Below are positions 1 through 6,472 of a stretch of 7,948 nucleotides of DNA, piece by piece. Numbering within the stretch: the stretch's first letter is position 1; every line of letters starts with the position of its first letter. The stretch lies in the NCBI GenBank assembly GCA_030017475.1, contig JASEIO010000051.1, forward strand, positions 1 to 7,948, given 5' to 3'. The notes below the pieces were generated by a model that saw only the letters and a program-made list of their open reading frames with translations, made no database searches and had not been told where the DNA came from. Source of the DNA: a bacterium. Lineage in GTDB: Bacteria > UBA9089 > JASEIO01. The position numbers and the translations under genes were made by a program.

Positions 1-103
1 GAAAATTATTTAGGTGATTTATTAGGTGTCAAGGTTGATTTGGTTATGAAAAGAGCTTTAAAACCCTAGAAAATATATTCTGAAAGAGGTTATTTACATA
101 TGA
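1..103 (+). pseudogene. MntA-type minimal nucleotidyltransferase (antitoxin), 3' end only, frameshifted
   Basis: Only the last ~35 codons are in the window. Frame 1 reads ENYLGDLLGVKVDLVMKRAL then KP and a TAG at 67-69. The part with 'LLGVKVDLV' followed by 'ALKP' is typical of the end of MNT-family nucleotidyltransferases that pair with HEPN proteins. The family normally continues past ALKP with a short tail. That tail is present in the +1 frame: if CCC (64-66) is read as CCT (65-67), the next codons give RKYILKEVIYI and a TGA at 101-103, which overlaps the next ATG as ATGA. One extra C therefore explains the early stop. In the family, MntA neutralises the HEPN toxin by adding AMP to it; the catalytic GSxxxG...DxD region would lie left of the window and cannot be judged. 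Alternatives are a sequencing error, or a programmed +1 frameshift at CCC-TAG. Decay is favoured because the partner gene is also broken. Confidence 0.75.
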
Positions 104-274
104 AAGCAAAACGAAAGATAAGGGACTATATCATCGATATGATAGACAATATGAATAAAGCTATAAAATTTGTGACCAATGTGGAGTATGAAGATTTTAT
201 TAACAACGATGAAAAGACTTATGCGATTTGTAAAACCAATGATTGAAAAAATCTTAAAGGAGATAGAAGAATGA
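100..274 (+). pseudogene. HepT/DUF86-type HEPN RNase toxin, internally deleted remnant
   Basis: An ATG at 100, with AAAGAGG ten bases upstream, opens a 48-codon frame ending with TGA at 244-246. Its start (KRKIRDYIIDMIDNMNKAIKF, then EYEDFINNDEKTYAI) matches the first helices of DUF86/HepT proteins, which normally run to about 110-120 aa. After TYAI the expected 'xxLEIIGEA' helix is absent. In the +1 frame, from 230 to the TGA at 272-274, the sequence reads VKPMIEKILKEIEE. This resembles the usual C-terminal tail of the family ('LKxxIEKILxEL'). I infer an internal loss of roughly 55-60 codons that also changed the frame. The lost part would have held the Arg-x4-His RNase motif and the nearby Tyr that MntA modifies, so the product cannot be an active toxin of this type. 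The restored stop overlaps the start of the helicase gene as ATGA, suggesting former translational coupling. Confidence 0.7.
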
Positions 275-3200
275 CCCTAAAAAAATACCTTGTTTTAGAC
301 AAATACCTGCTTTCTCTTTTTGGGTTAAGCGATTTTAGAGATTTGCAGGAGAAATTGAAGGATACACCGCTTGGAATTGATAGTGATGGGAGAAGCCATT
401 TTGTAAATATCCTCCGTTCATCTTTTGATGATTTGCAAAAAGATAAGATTTCGGAGGATACACTCTTAAGATACGATGAAAATATCCACTCTTATGTAAG
501 AAGGATTAATTATAAGCGTGAGCAAGTCAAATTAAAGTATTTTCAGTATCTGGCGGTGCTTTTCTCAGAGATTGTTCTGGATAACCTAAAAAATAGAAAG
601 ATTGAATTTCTATGTGATCTAAACGGATTTTTGGAAACCTATAAACAGGAACAGGATCTCGGCATTATAGATAAATTCAGTGAAGATGACTTGAAAAAAC
701 TTGCCTTCTGGATGGCAACCGGTTCTGGAAAGACCTTGATTATGCATATAAACTATTACCAATTTTTTAACTACAAGTTATTTTCTCCTGACACTATCAT
801 CTTGATTACCCCTAATGAAGGACTTTCAAAACAGCACTTTGATGAATTACAAAAAAGCGGCATCCCTTGTAGACTCTATGAGGGTGGATTGCGCAGTCAC
901 GGTACATTTAGAGATGAACGCGAGGTTATGGTTATAGAAATGACAAAATTTGTAGAAGAGAAGAAAGGTGGTGGAGTAACTCTCCCAGTTAGTGTATTTG
1001 AAGGTAGGAATCTTGTTTTTGTAGATGAAGGGCATAAGGGGAAGAGGTCAGAAGAACAGAAATGGGCAAGGTTAAGAGATAAACTTGCAGAGAGTGGTTT
1101 TGTGTTTGAATACAGTGCTACCTTTGGGCAGATTTTAAGTGAGAGAAATAAAGAGACACTTAAAGAGTATGCTAAATCAATTATCTTTGATTATTCATAT
1201 AAATACTTCTATCTGGATGGGTATGGTAAAGATTTCTCGGTATTGAATGTGAAGCAAGCAAAAATTAGCGAACGCAACTTTCAGGAAACAATATTTATCG
1301 CAAGCCTTTTATCTTTTTATGAGCAACTTTTGGTATATGAAGAAAATAAACATCTGGCAAAAGATTATAACCTTGAAAAGCCTCTATGGATCTTTGTTGG
1401 GACAACGGTTACGGGAAAAGAGGAAGAATCGGACGTTATTCAGATTGTGGAATTCATTAGAAGAGTAATGGAGGATCTGACATGGATACATAAAAAGGCA
1501 GATGATATTTTAAATGGCAATACCGGACTAAAAGACGAAAATAATGAAGATGTCTTTAAGAATAAATTTGAGTACCTAAAGAGAAGGGATATTGAATTTG
1601 ATGATTTATACAAGAAGGTTTTCATGGGGAAAGGAGGCTTTAATATATATGATCTAAGGAATGCAGAAGGAGAACTCGGGCTAAAGATTGGAGAGAATGA
1701 CTATTTCGGTGTTATAAATATCGGAGATGTATCAGGGTTTAAAAAACAATTAGAGAAAAGGGGGATTTCTGTAAGACAGGATGTTGTATCTAGTTCCCTT
1801 TTTGATACTATTAAAAGGGAAGGTTCACCCGTGAATATCCTGATTGGTTCAAAAAAGTTCATTGAAGGTTGGGACACCTGGCGGGTCTCTTCTATGGGGC
1901 TTTTAAATATTGGTAGAGGACAAGGGCCACAGATTATTCAATTATTCGGAAGAGGAGTAAGACTGAAGGGTAAAGGAATGTCCCTCAAGAGAAGTGATGA
2001 GAAAAGTGCAGTCCAATTTTTAGAGATGCTCAATATCTATGGTATCAAGGCTGATTATCTAAGTAAGTTTTTAGAAGCGATTAGTAAAGAAGAGGTAGAG
2101 TTTGAGACAATTGAAATACCTGTCACACCACAGCATGAGGAAAGATGGAAAAGCCTTTATACACTTACTAAGGATGAGAAAAAGAGGTTTGAGGAAGAGG
2201 AAATTCTAAGATTAGAACTTGATGGTAGAATTCATTTCACAATGAACCTTTTACCAAAGGTAACAATGTATCTAACTAAAGAAAGAAAAGAAGAGGGCAT
2301 CAAGATGGAACAGATTAGAGCAGAAGTTCAGCCGATGAGGTTACCAAAAGATATCATAGATTTACTTGATTGGGATAGGATATGGGAAGAGATTTGCGAT
2401 TTTAGAATTGTAAAGGGATATTGGAACCTGATTTTTGATATAAAGGAATTAAGAAATCTTGTTTTATCGGATAGATATAAAATTCTGGCGTTACCTGAGA
2501 TTATGAAGATAAAAAGTTACGATGATGTAAGCCGTGTAGAAGATGTCACAATACTGATTGTTAAAAAATATATAGATCTTTTTTATAGGAGATATGCAAA
2601 GCGTTTTGAGACAGAAAACTTACGCTATGATACCGTTAGGAGGCAATTGACACTTTTTGCTTTTGAAAAACCAGGAGATAGGTATAGTTACACCCTGCAG
2701 ATTGACAAGAGAGAAAAAAGGCTTATTGAAGAAATAAAAAAATTGGCAAAAGACTTAAATAAACTTATCAAGGAAGATACCAGAGTATTGCCACGGATCT
2801 ATTTTGACAAACATCTATATATACCTGTTCTACTTCAAAGTAAGGAGATAAATAGGATATCCCCTGCAGGTCTTGTAGAAAGTGAGAAGGAATTTGTTTC
2901 AGGTTTAAGGGATTATTTGAAAAGGAAGAAGGATAAATTTTCAGGTATTGAGATATATCTTTTAAGAAATTACGCAAGGTCTGGTGTAGGGTTCTTCAAT
3001 CTGAGCGGTTTCTATCCTGATTTTATTATGTGGATTAAAGATAACAAAAACCAGAGAATGGTCTTCATCGACCCAAAGGGGTTAGAACATGAAAAAGAGT
3101 TAGATCAAGAGAAAATAAGACTTAAAGATGACATTAAGCAATTAGAACAAAAACTCGGTAAAGGAAACGTAGTTTTAGAATCTTTTATCCTTTCAAAAAC

Positions 3201-3330
3201 CCCATACGAGAAGTTGATAGAAGGAAGAACAACTCCTCCCTCAAAGGATGAGTATATAAACCATCATGTACTATTTTTAAATGATAAGGGCTGGGCTAAA
3301 ATATTATTTGAAAATATTTATCTCCATTGA
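271..3330 (+). CDS. SF2 helicase with PD-(D/E)xK nuclease, type III restriction Res-like
   Basis: This 1019-aa protein is an ATP-driven DNA translocase/helicase fused to a nuclease, most like the Res subunit of type III restriction enzymes. An N-terminal helical region (1-140) precedes RecA-like domain 1: Walker A MATGSGKT at 148-155, motif Ia near TPNEGL (180-185), motif II DEGH (252-255) and SAT (282-284). RecA-like domain 2 ends with motif V (EGWDTWRVSS, 532-541) and motif VI (QLFGRGVRLKG, 557-567). A charged insertion lies at about 380-480. The C-terminal nuclease has a helix with Glu at 870-874, PDF at 916-918 and FIDPKG at 932-937, so Asp917, Asp934 and Lys936 form the expected catalytic set. 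The gene appears intact. AAAGGAG at 256-262 lies eight bases before the ATG. It directly follows the broken mntA-hepT pair. No Mod methyltransferase or specificity gene is in the window, so the cut site and self-protection are unknown. An orphan or alternative defence role is possible. Confidence 0.88.
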   Translation: MTLKKYLVLDKYLLSLFGLSDFRDLQEKLKDTPLGIDSDGRSHFVNILRSSFDDLQKDKISEDTLLRYDENIHSYVRRINYKREQVKLKYFQYLAVLFSEIVLDNLKNRKIEFLCDLNGFLETYKQEQDLGIIDKFSEDDLKKLAFWMATGSGKTLIMHINYYQFFNYKLFSPDTIILITPNEGLSKQHFDELQKSGIPCRLYEGGLRSHGTFRDEREVMVIEMTKFVEEKKGGGVTLPVSVFEGRNLVFVDEGHKGKRSEEQKWARLRDKLAESGFVFEYSATFGQILSERNKETLKEYAKSIIFDYSYKYFYLDGYGKDFSVLNVKQAKISERNFQETIFIASLLSFYEQLLVYEENKHLAKDYNLEKPLWIFVGTTVTGKEEESDVIQIVEFIRRVMEDLTWIHKKADDILNGNTGLKDENNEDVFKNKFEYLKRRDIEFDDLYKKVFMGKGGFNIYDLRNAEGELGLKIGENDYFGVINIGDVSGFKKQLEKRGISVRQDVVSSSLFDTIKREGSPVNILIGSKKFIEGWDTWRVSSMGLLNIGRGQGPQIIQLFGRGVRLKGKGMSLKRSDEKSAVQFLEMLNIYGIKADYLSKFLEAISKEEVEFETIEIPVTPQHEERWKSLYTLTKDEKKRFEEEEILRLELDGRIHFTMNLLPKVTMYLTKERKEEGIKMEQIRAEVQPMRLPKDIIDLLDWDRIWEEICDFRIVKGYWNLIFDIKELRNLVLSDRYKILALPEIMKIKSYDDVSRVEDVTILIVKKYIDLFYRRYAKRFETENLRYDTVRRQLTLFAFEKPGDRYSYTLQIDKREKRLIEEIKKLAKDLNKLIKEDTRVLPRIYFDKHLYIPVLLQSKEINRISPAGLVESEKEFVSGLRDYLKRKKDKFSGIEIYLLRNYARSGVGFFNLSGFYPDFIMWIKDNKNQRMVFIDPKGLEHEKELDQEKIRLKDDIKQLEQKLGKGNVVLESFILSKTPYEKLIEGRTTPPSKDEYINHHVLFLNDKGWAKILFENIYLH

Positions 3331-3339
3331 CCAGCGTTT

Positions 3340-3386
3340 TTGATAGAGGGGTTTTCCCAAAGAGGAGTGCCTTACCCCTGTATCAA
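3340..3386. terminator. Long inverted repeat between convergent genes, possible bidirectional terminator
   Basis: TTGATAGAGGGGT (3340-3352) is complementary to ACCCCTGTATCAA (3374-3386), a 13-bp stem with one mismatch and a 21-base loop. It sits in the 67-bp gap between the stop of the helicase gene (+) and the stop of the DUF6485 gene (-), where a shared terminator is expected. No clear T-tract follows the stem on either strand, so intrinsic termination is uncertain. A factor-assisted terminator, an mRNA-stabilising hairpin or a dispersed repeat are alternatives. Confidence 0.5.
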
Positions 3387-3397
3387 GTAGGCGTAAT

Positions 3398-3592
3398 TTA
3401 TCCATAGGTTTCAATAAATCTTTTGATTGAACGATCATAGGTTTTTTCTACATCACTTGGGAAAAAGCAGGCAGGGAGTTGTTTCATCCTCAAGTGGTAT
3501 TGAATACACTCGCAGCATATACCCTTTCTACTGCAAGGTTCATAGGTACAATTACACCTTGACTTATTCTCTTGGAGCTTACATTCTGGCAT
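3398..3592 (-). CDS. Small cysteine-rich protein, DUF6485-like
   Basis: This 64-aa cytoplasmic protein has eight cysteines (4, 13, 15, 20, 26, 27, 29, 42) and one histidine (33). The pattern [17 protein letters not shown], then 'LPACFFP' and 'EKTYDRSI', is what I recognise as the DUF6485 family, found in many anaerobic bacteria and without a known function. The close spacing of Cys suggests a bound metal, zinc or an Fe-S cluster; this is inference. No signal peptide or membrane segment is present. The start is well supported: AAGGAGGT at 3600-3607 lies seven bases upstream of the ATG. It is the last gene of the leftward run, 69 bp after ccdA, and has its own candidate promoter and inverted repeat in that gap, so it may be expressed apart from ccdA. 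The family name is from memory and not from a search. Confidence 0.75.
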   Translation of the reverse strand: MPECKLQENKSRCNCTYEPCSRKGICCECIQYHLRMKQLPACFFPSDVEKTYDRSIKRFIETYG

Positions 3593-3613
3593 AATAGATA
3601 CCTCCTTCCTCAG

Positions 3614-3641
3614 ATAATTTCTGACTTTCCTCAGAAATTAT
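3614..3641. repeat. Perfect 11-bp inverted repeat upstream of DUF6485, operator-like
   Basis: ATAATTTCTGA (3614-3624) and TCAGAAATTAT (3631-3641) are exact reverse complements separated by CTTTCC. A nine-base direct repeat, TTCCTCAGA, also occurs at 3606-3614 and 3627-3635, 21 bp apart or two helical turns. The palindrome covers the candidate -10 and start point of the DUF6485 promoter and ends just before its ribosome binding site. It could be a repressor site or an mRNA hairpin. No T-tract supports a terminator. Confidence 0.6.
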
Positions 3642-3665
3642 TATTGTTAGAAATGTAGTCTTCAA
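3637..3665 (-). promoter_or_regulatory. Candidate sigma70-type promoter for DUF6485
   Basis: On the minus strand TTGAAG (3660-3665) and AATAAT (3637-3642) are separated by 17 bp, giving 4/6 and 5/6 matches to the -35 and -10 consensus. The -35 overlaps the ccdA stop codon. Predicted transcription starts near 3630, leaving a leader of about 40 bases. In AT-rich DNA such matches arise by chance, so support is moderate. Confidence 0.4.
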
Positions 3666-4342
3666 GTCATAATTCCTATTCCAACAATGATAAGCAATCC
3701 TCCGGTTACAATCGAGATCAACTTGAGATACCTCTTTATCTCAGAAAATAATCCTAAAAGCCATCCGATCCCTACACCTGTCAAAAGAAATGGGGTTGCC
3801 AATCCTGCGGAGTAAAAACTCAAAAGAAAGATTCCCTGCTTTAGAGTATCTTTAGTAGCCGCCAATGTAAGAATACAAGCTAAAATAGGACCAATACAAG
3901 GTGTCCAGCCAATAGCAAAGGCTACTCCTACGAAGAATGAGCCAAAGAGAATAGCTGGTTTATTCTTAAGGTGTACCCTTTTCTCATACTGTAAAAGGCG
4001 TATGTTGAAAACTCCCGAAACATGCAATCCAAACAGTATAACTATTATTCCACCGATTAATTTTAATAATCTTCGATTGGCAAAGATAAGATCTCCAAAA
4101 TAGGTTGCTCCTGCCCCTAAGAGTATAAAGATAAAAGAAAAACCCAATATGAATAAAATTGTCTCAAAAAGAATCTTTCTTAAATTCTTAATCCCTTTAC
4201 CTAAATCCGAAGACTCTTGAAGTTCCATAGCAGACAAACCAGTAATAAACGAGATATAGGCTGGAATTAATGGTAAGACACAGGGGGAGAAGAAGGATAA
4301 AATTCCAGCCAAAAAGGCGACCCATAAAGAGATGTGATCCAT
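3662..4342 (-). CDS. ccdA: CcdA/DsbD-type thiol-disulfide membrane transporter
   Basis: This 226-aa integral membrane protein passes reducing power from cytoplasmic thioredoxin to extracytoplasmic thiol proteins, for example in cytochrome c maturation or disulfide repair. Six hydrophobic segments are visible, at about 5-35, 60-83, 91-112, 130-160, 167-193 and 205-225. The paired family motifs are present: SFFSPCVLPLIPAY with Cys21 in the first segment and GWTPCIGPIL with Cys149 in the fourth; these two form the redox pair. Cys156 is extra. The length fits the short CcdA form without the DsbD end domains. I start at the ATG 4340-4342, which shares its A with the radical SAM stop (TGATG) and has AAAGG at suitable spacing; a TTG one codon upstream is less likely. 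No thioredoxin-like partner or cytochrome gene is in the window, so the final target is unknown. Confidence 0.9.
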   Translation of the reverse strand: MDHISLWVAFLAGILSFFSPCVLPLIPAYISFITGLSAMELQESSDLGKGIKNLRKILFETILFILGFSFIFILLGAGATYFGDLIFANRRLLKLIGGIIVILFGLHVSGVFNIRLLQYEKRVHLKNKPAILFGSFFVGVAFAIGWTPCIGPILACILTLAATKDTLKQGIFLLSFYSAGLATPFLLTGVGIGWLLGLFSEIKRYLKLISIVTGGLLIIVGIGIMT

Positions 4343-5109
4343 CAAATGACCTTTCCTCTTCTTTTTAAGGTATCCTCTTGACTAATAGGACTGACCTCTT
4401 TACCTTCTGCATCATAGACTGAAACTATTTTCATTCCCTTAAAATATTCCTTTATTCTAAAAATCTCTTCCCTTGATAATGGCTTCACTCCACATGGCCT
4501 CAAAGGTGTATCTATCTGTACCTCATTTGGTTCTATTTCCCGAGATAAATCTGCCAATTTACTAATACACTCTCTATTCTGGGCTATAAACATAATCTGA
4601 AGAGCTAACTTCCCGCCATATTCCTTCCTAAACTGCTTTAGACCATTGAATATCTCCCTGAACTTGATCCCTAAGATTGGTCTATTTATTAATTCAAGTG
4701 ACCTTTGTGAATAGGTATCCAGTTTGGCCACAACGAAATCTGCCGCAGATAACTCCTCTCTTACATCTTCTTTATCCATTAAGGAGGAATTGGTCAAAAC
4801 CGCCACGGGTTCTTTCCGTACCATCTTTATGGCCTTTATGACCTCGCCAAGATTCTCTGCCAGTATGGGTTCACCCATACCTGAAAGGGTAATATGGTCT
4901 ATTTGGATCTTTGGCAACATCTCTAACTCTTCGATAATCTTTGAAGTAGGAATGTATAACCTTCTTTTACGTGTATAAGTTAATGTTTTACCAAGCTGGC
5001 AGTAGATACAATCAAAGGTACATATCTTTTGTGCTTGAGAAAGCAGATCTATCCCTAAAGAACTACCCAATCGAAAGGATGAAACAGGACCATAGATATA
5101 TTTCCACAT
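4342..5109 (-). CDS. Radical SAM enzyme, COG0731/TYW1-like
   Basis: This 255-aa cytoplasmic iron-sulfur enzyme has Cys30-x3-Cys34-x2-Cys37 (CTFDCIYC), the [4Fe-4S] site that cleaves S-adenosylmethionine. GMGEP at 77-81 is the SAM-binding 'GGE'-type strand, followed by AVLTNSS and VVAKLDTYS typical of the partial TIM barrel. The opening YGPVSSFRLGSSLGID is characteristic of the COG0731 group, which includes the wybutosine enzyme TYW1. Bacterial members are shorter, lack the flavodoxin part and have no established substrate; I do not assign one. Its last codon overlaps the start of ccdA by one base, so the two are probably translated together. The ATG has no good Shine-Dalgarno sequence; instead GATAAT lies five bases upstream. 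An additional Cys near residue 206 (RPCGVKP) might bind another ligand. Confidence 0.85.
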   Translation of the reverse strand: MWKYIYGPVSSFRLGSSLGIDLLSQAQKICTFDCIYCQLGKTLTYTRKRRLYIPTSKIIEELEMLPKIQIDHITLSGMGEPILAENLGEVIKAIKMVRKEPVAVLTNSSLMDKEDVREELSAADFVVAKLDTYSQRSLELINRPILGIKFREIFNGLKQFRKEYGGKLALQIMFIAQNRECISKLADLSREIEPNEVQIDTPLRPCGVKPLSREEIFRIKEYFKGMKIVSVYDAEGKEVSPISQEDTLKRRGKVI

Positions 5110-5228
5110 CTTTATTATCCCAGAGTAATGTCGGAGTGTTTTTTGGGACGTATCATTTACGTCAAACTCGGACTTCCGCGGTATTCATCTTGAGGATTGG
5201 TGGGGTAGATTTTCCCTGGACGATCTTT
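5110..5228. other. 119-bp gap between panD and the radical SAM gene with nested inverted repeats
   Basis: This spacer holds GACGTA (5147-5152) and TACGTC (5158-5163) with a five-base loop, enclosed by GTCGGAGT (5130-5137) and ACTCGGAC (5166-5173), which pair with one mismatch. A CCGCGG palindrome lies near 5176-5181. The block is more GC-rich than the other spacers. No T-tract follows the stems, so it is not a clear terminator. It might be a leader structure for the radical SAM gene, a small dispersed repeat or a remnant; no coding potential was convincing in either strand. Confidence 0.45.
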
Positions 5229-5582
5229 TTAAGAAATCACCTTATTCTCTTTATCCAATAATACAAGTTTTGGCTTTATCTTTGGCTGCCCTTCATCACT
5301 AACCAGAACATAAGAAAGAATACAAACCTTGTCTCCAATCTGTGCCTGTCTTGCTGCTGGGCCATAAAGACTGATAATTCTTGAATTCTCCTTCTCCTCT
5401 ATAACATAGGTTTCAAATCTTTGGCCATTATTGAAATTAAGAACCTGAACCTTCTCACCTGGGACAATATCGCTTTTATCCAAAATTGCCTTATCAATAC
5501 CAATACTACCCTGATAATCTAATTCTATCTTGTTAATCGTTGCCTTTTGAATCTTGGATTTTAGAACCTCTCTTAATATCAT
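5229..5582 (-). CDS. panD: Aspartate 1-decarboxylase proenzyme (PanD)
   Basis: PanD converts L-aspartate to beta-alanine for pantothenate and coenzyme A synthesis. It is made as an inactive chain that cuts itself at a Gly-Ser bond, turning Ser into the pyruvoyl cofactor. The cut site is visible as DYQGSIGID (Gly25-Ser26). Lys10 and the RFETYVI segment (Arg54, Thr57, Tyr58) match known active-site positions, and GPAARQAQIGDKVCILSY and the KPKLVLLDKEN tail are typical. The open frame extends 22 codons further upstream into the end of the QueG-like gene, but family alignment places the start at the ATG 5580-5582, preceded by GGGGTG at 5588-5593, giving 117 aa. It begins 29 bp after the QueG-like stop, so the two are likely co-transcribed. 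No panB or panC is nearby. Confidence 0.95.
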   Translation of the reverse strand: MILREVLKSKIQKATINKIELDYQGSIGIDKAILDKSDIVPGEKVQVLNFNNGQRFETYVIEEKENSRIISLYGPAARQAQIGDKVCILSYVLVSDEGQPKIKPKLVLLDKENKVIS

Positions 5583-5611
5583 CTCTACACCCCATTCCTG
5601 TCTTCTGTCCT

Positions 5612-6292
5612 CTATCTTGTTGTCAGCCCTTTGCATACCTTTACACATATCCCACAGATATACTGAGTTCCAAACCCTTCAGCTTTTGCAAAGGATCTTA
5701 GCTTCGCTAAACAGGTTTCTTTATCAAACTGTTCAAATGAAGCCTTGATTGCTCCGCAAGGACAGGCTTTAACACACTCCACGCAATCACTACATCCTGT
5801 CTCAACTTGCTCATCCACCTTTAATGGAAGATTGGTTAATACTGAAGCAAATCTTATTCTTGAACCAAGGTGCGGGTTGACAATCAAACTGCTTCGTCCA
5901 ATCCATCCTAATCCAGCGTAATAGGCAATGAGTTTATGTGAAAATTCGGCTTCTATCTCCTTCCAGTCAGTAATCATCGAGGCGGGAATCGGTAAAGCAG
6001 AAAAGCCCTTAGATTGGATGAAAGAGGTTACCTTAAGGGTTGTTTGATCAAGTAGTAGATTCACCTGGCGGTAGTGATGAAGGTATCTTCTATTTGGTTT
6101 ATCTACTATCCCATCGATTATTCTATCTGACAACCTATAGCCTAAGGAGATACCATAATTGAGGTCTTCAATTAAGGATGATGTGAATTTAGTGTCTTCC
6201 CTTATCTTTGAAATATCTGCCACACCAAATAACGCGATACCTTCTTTTTTTACTATATCTTTTATCACTTGGTAATTTTGCTCTTCCATCAT
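5612..6292 (-). CDS. QueG-like double [4Fe-4S] cluster protein, not a canonical QueG
   Basis: This 226-aa cytoplasmic protein belongs to the COG1600 epoxyqueuosine reductase-like group. The central YYAGLGWIGRSSLIVNP (125-140) followed by RIRFASVLTNLPL is the cobalamin-binding region of that family. The C-terminus binds two clusters: Cys167, 170, 173, 177 (CSDCVECVKACP), and Cys194, 213, 216, 220 (CGICVKVC). It is shorter than true QueG and lacks the HEAT-repeat tail. The stretch before AGLGWIG reads EFSHKLIAYY, in place of the D-x2-P-x2-E type segment that carries the catalytic Asp in QueG. I therefore expect a different reductase or electron-transfer role. Annotation pipelines often call such proteins epoxyqueuosine reductase. 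The start has two ATGs in a row (6290-6292 and 6287-6289) and no strong ribosome binding site. It is the first gene of the leftward run and has a candidate promoter upstream. Confidence 0.8.
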   Translation of the reverse strand: MMEEQNYQVIKDIVKKEGIALFGVADISKIREDTKFTSSLIEDLNYGISLGYRLSDRIIDGIVDKPNRRYLHHYRQVNLLLDQTTLKVTSFIQSKGFSALPIPASMITDWKEIEAEFSHKLIAYYAGLGWIGRSSLIVNPHLGSRIRFASVLTNLPLKVDEQVETGCSDCVECVKACPCGAIKASFEQFDKETCLAKLRSFAKAEGFGTQYICGICVKVCKGLTTR

Positions 6293-6324
6293 AAATTATC
6301 GTTTAAATTCTGCAAACTCTTTAA

Positions 6325-6353
6325 ATTATCAGTAGATCGCAAAACTATCACAA
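6325..6353 (-). promoter_or_regulatory. Candidate promoter of the leftward QueG-like/panD operon
   Basis: Minus-strand TTGTGA (6348-6353) and GATAAT (6325-6330) are 17 bp apart, matching 4/6 and 5/6 of the sigma70-type consensus. Transcription would begin near 6318, some 26 bases before the start codon. Two copies of TTTAAATT (6302-6309 and 6320-6327), 18 bp apart, overlap the -10 and leader and might be a regulator site; in such AT-rich DNA this is weak. Confidence 0.45.
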
Positions 6354-6472
6354 ATAGCTTTACATAGATGAGTTCATATGGTAATATACCCTTTCTATTC
6401 AGAAGAAGTGGGATACAGAAGGAAATTCTACGCACTCTTGACCTTGTATGAAAGGGAAAGATCCCAATACTG

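Noticed and set aside
3614-3641. Intrinsic terminator after ccdA
   Set aside because: The stem is perfect but AT-rich and no T-run follows it on the minus strand; its place over a -10 fits an operator better.
4343-4345. TTG as the start of ccdA
   Set aside because: The next codon is an ATG with better spacing from AAAGG and forms a classic TGATG overlap with the preceding gene.
4971-5261. 96-codon + strand open frame across the start of the radical SAM gene and the spacer
   Set aside because: It is mostly antisense to the radical SAM N-terminus, has no ribosome binding site and no recognisable domain.
5583-5648. 22-residue N-terminal extension of PanD
   Set aside because: It overlaps the QueG-like coding end, and PanD family alignment begins at MILREVL with a GGGGTG site just upstream.
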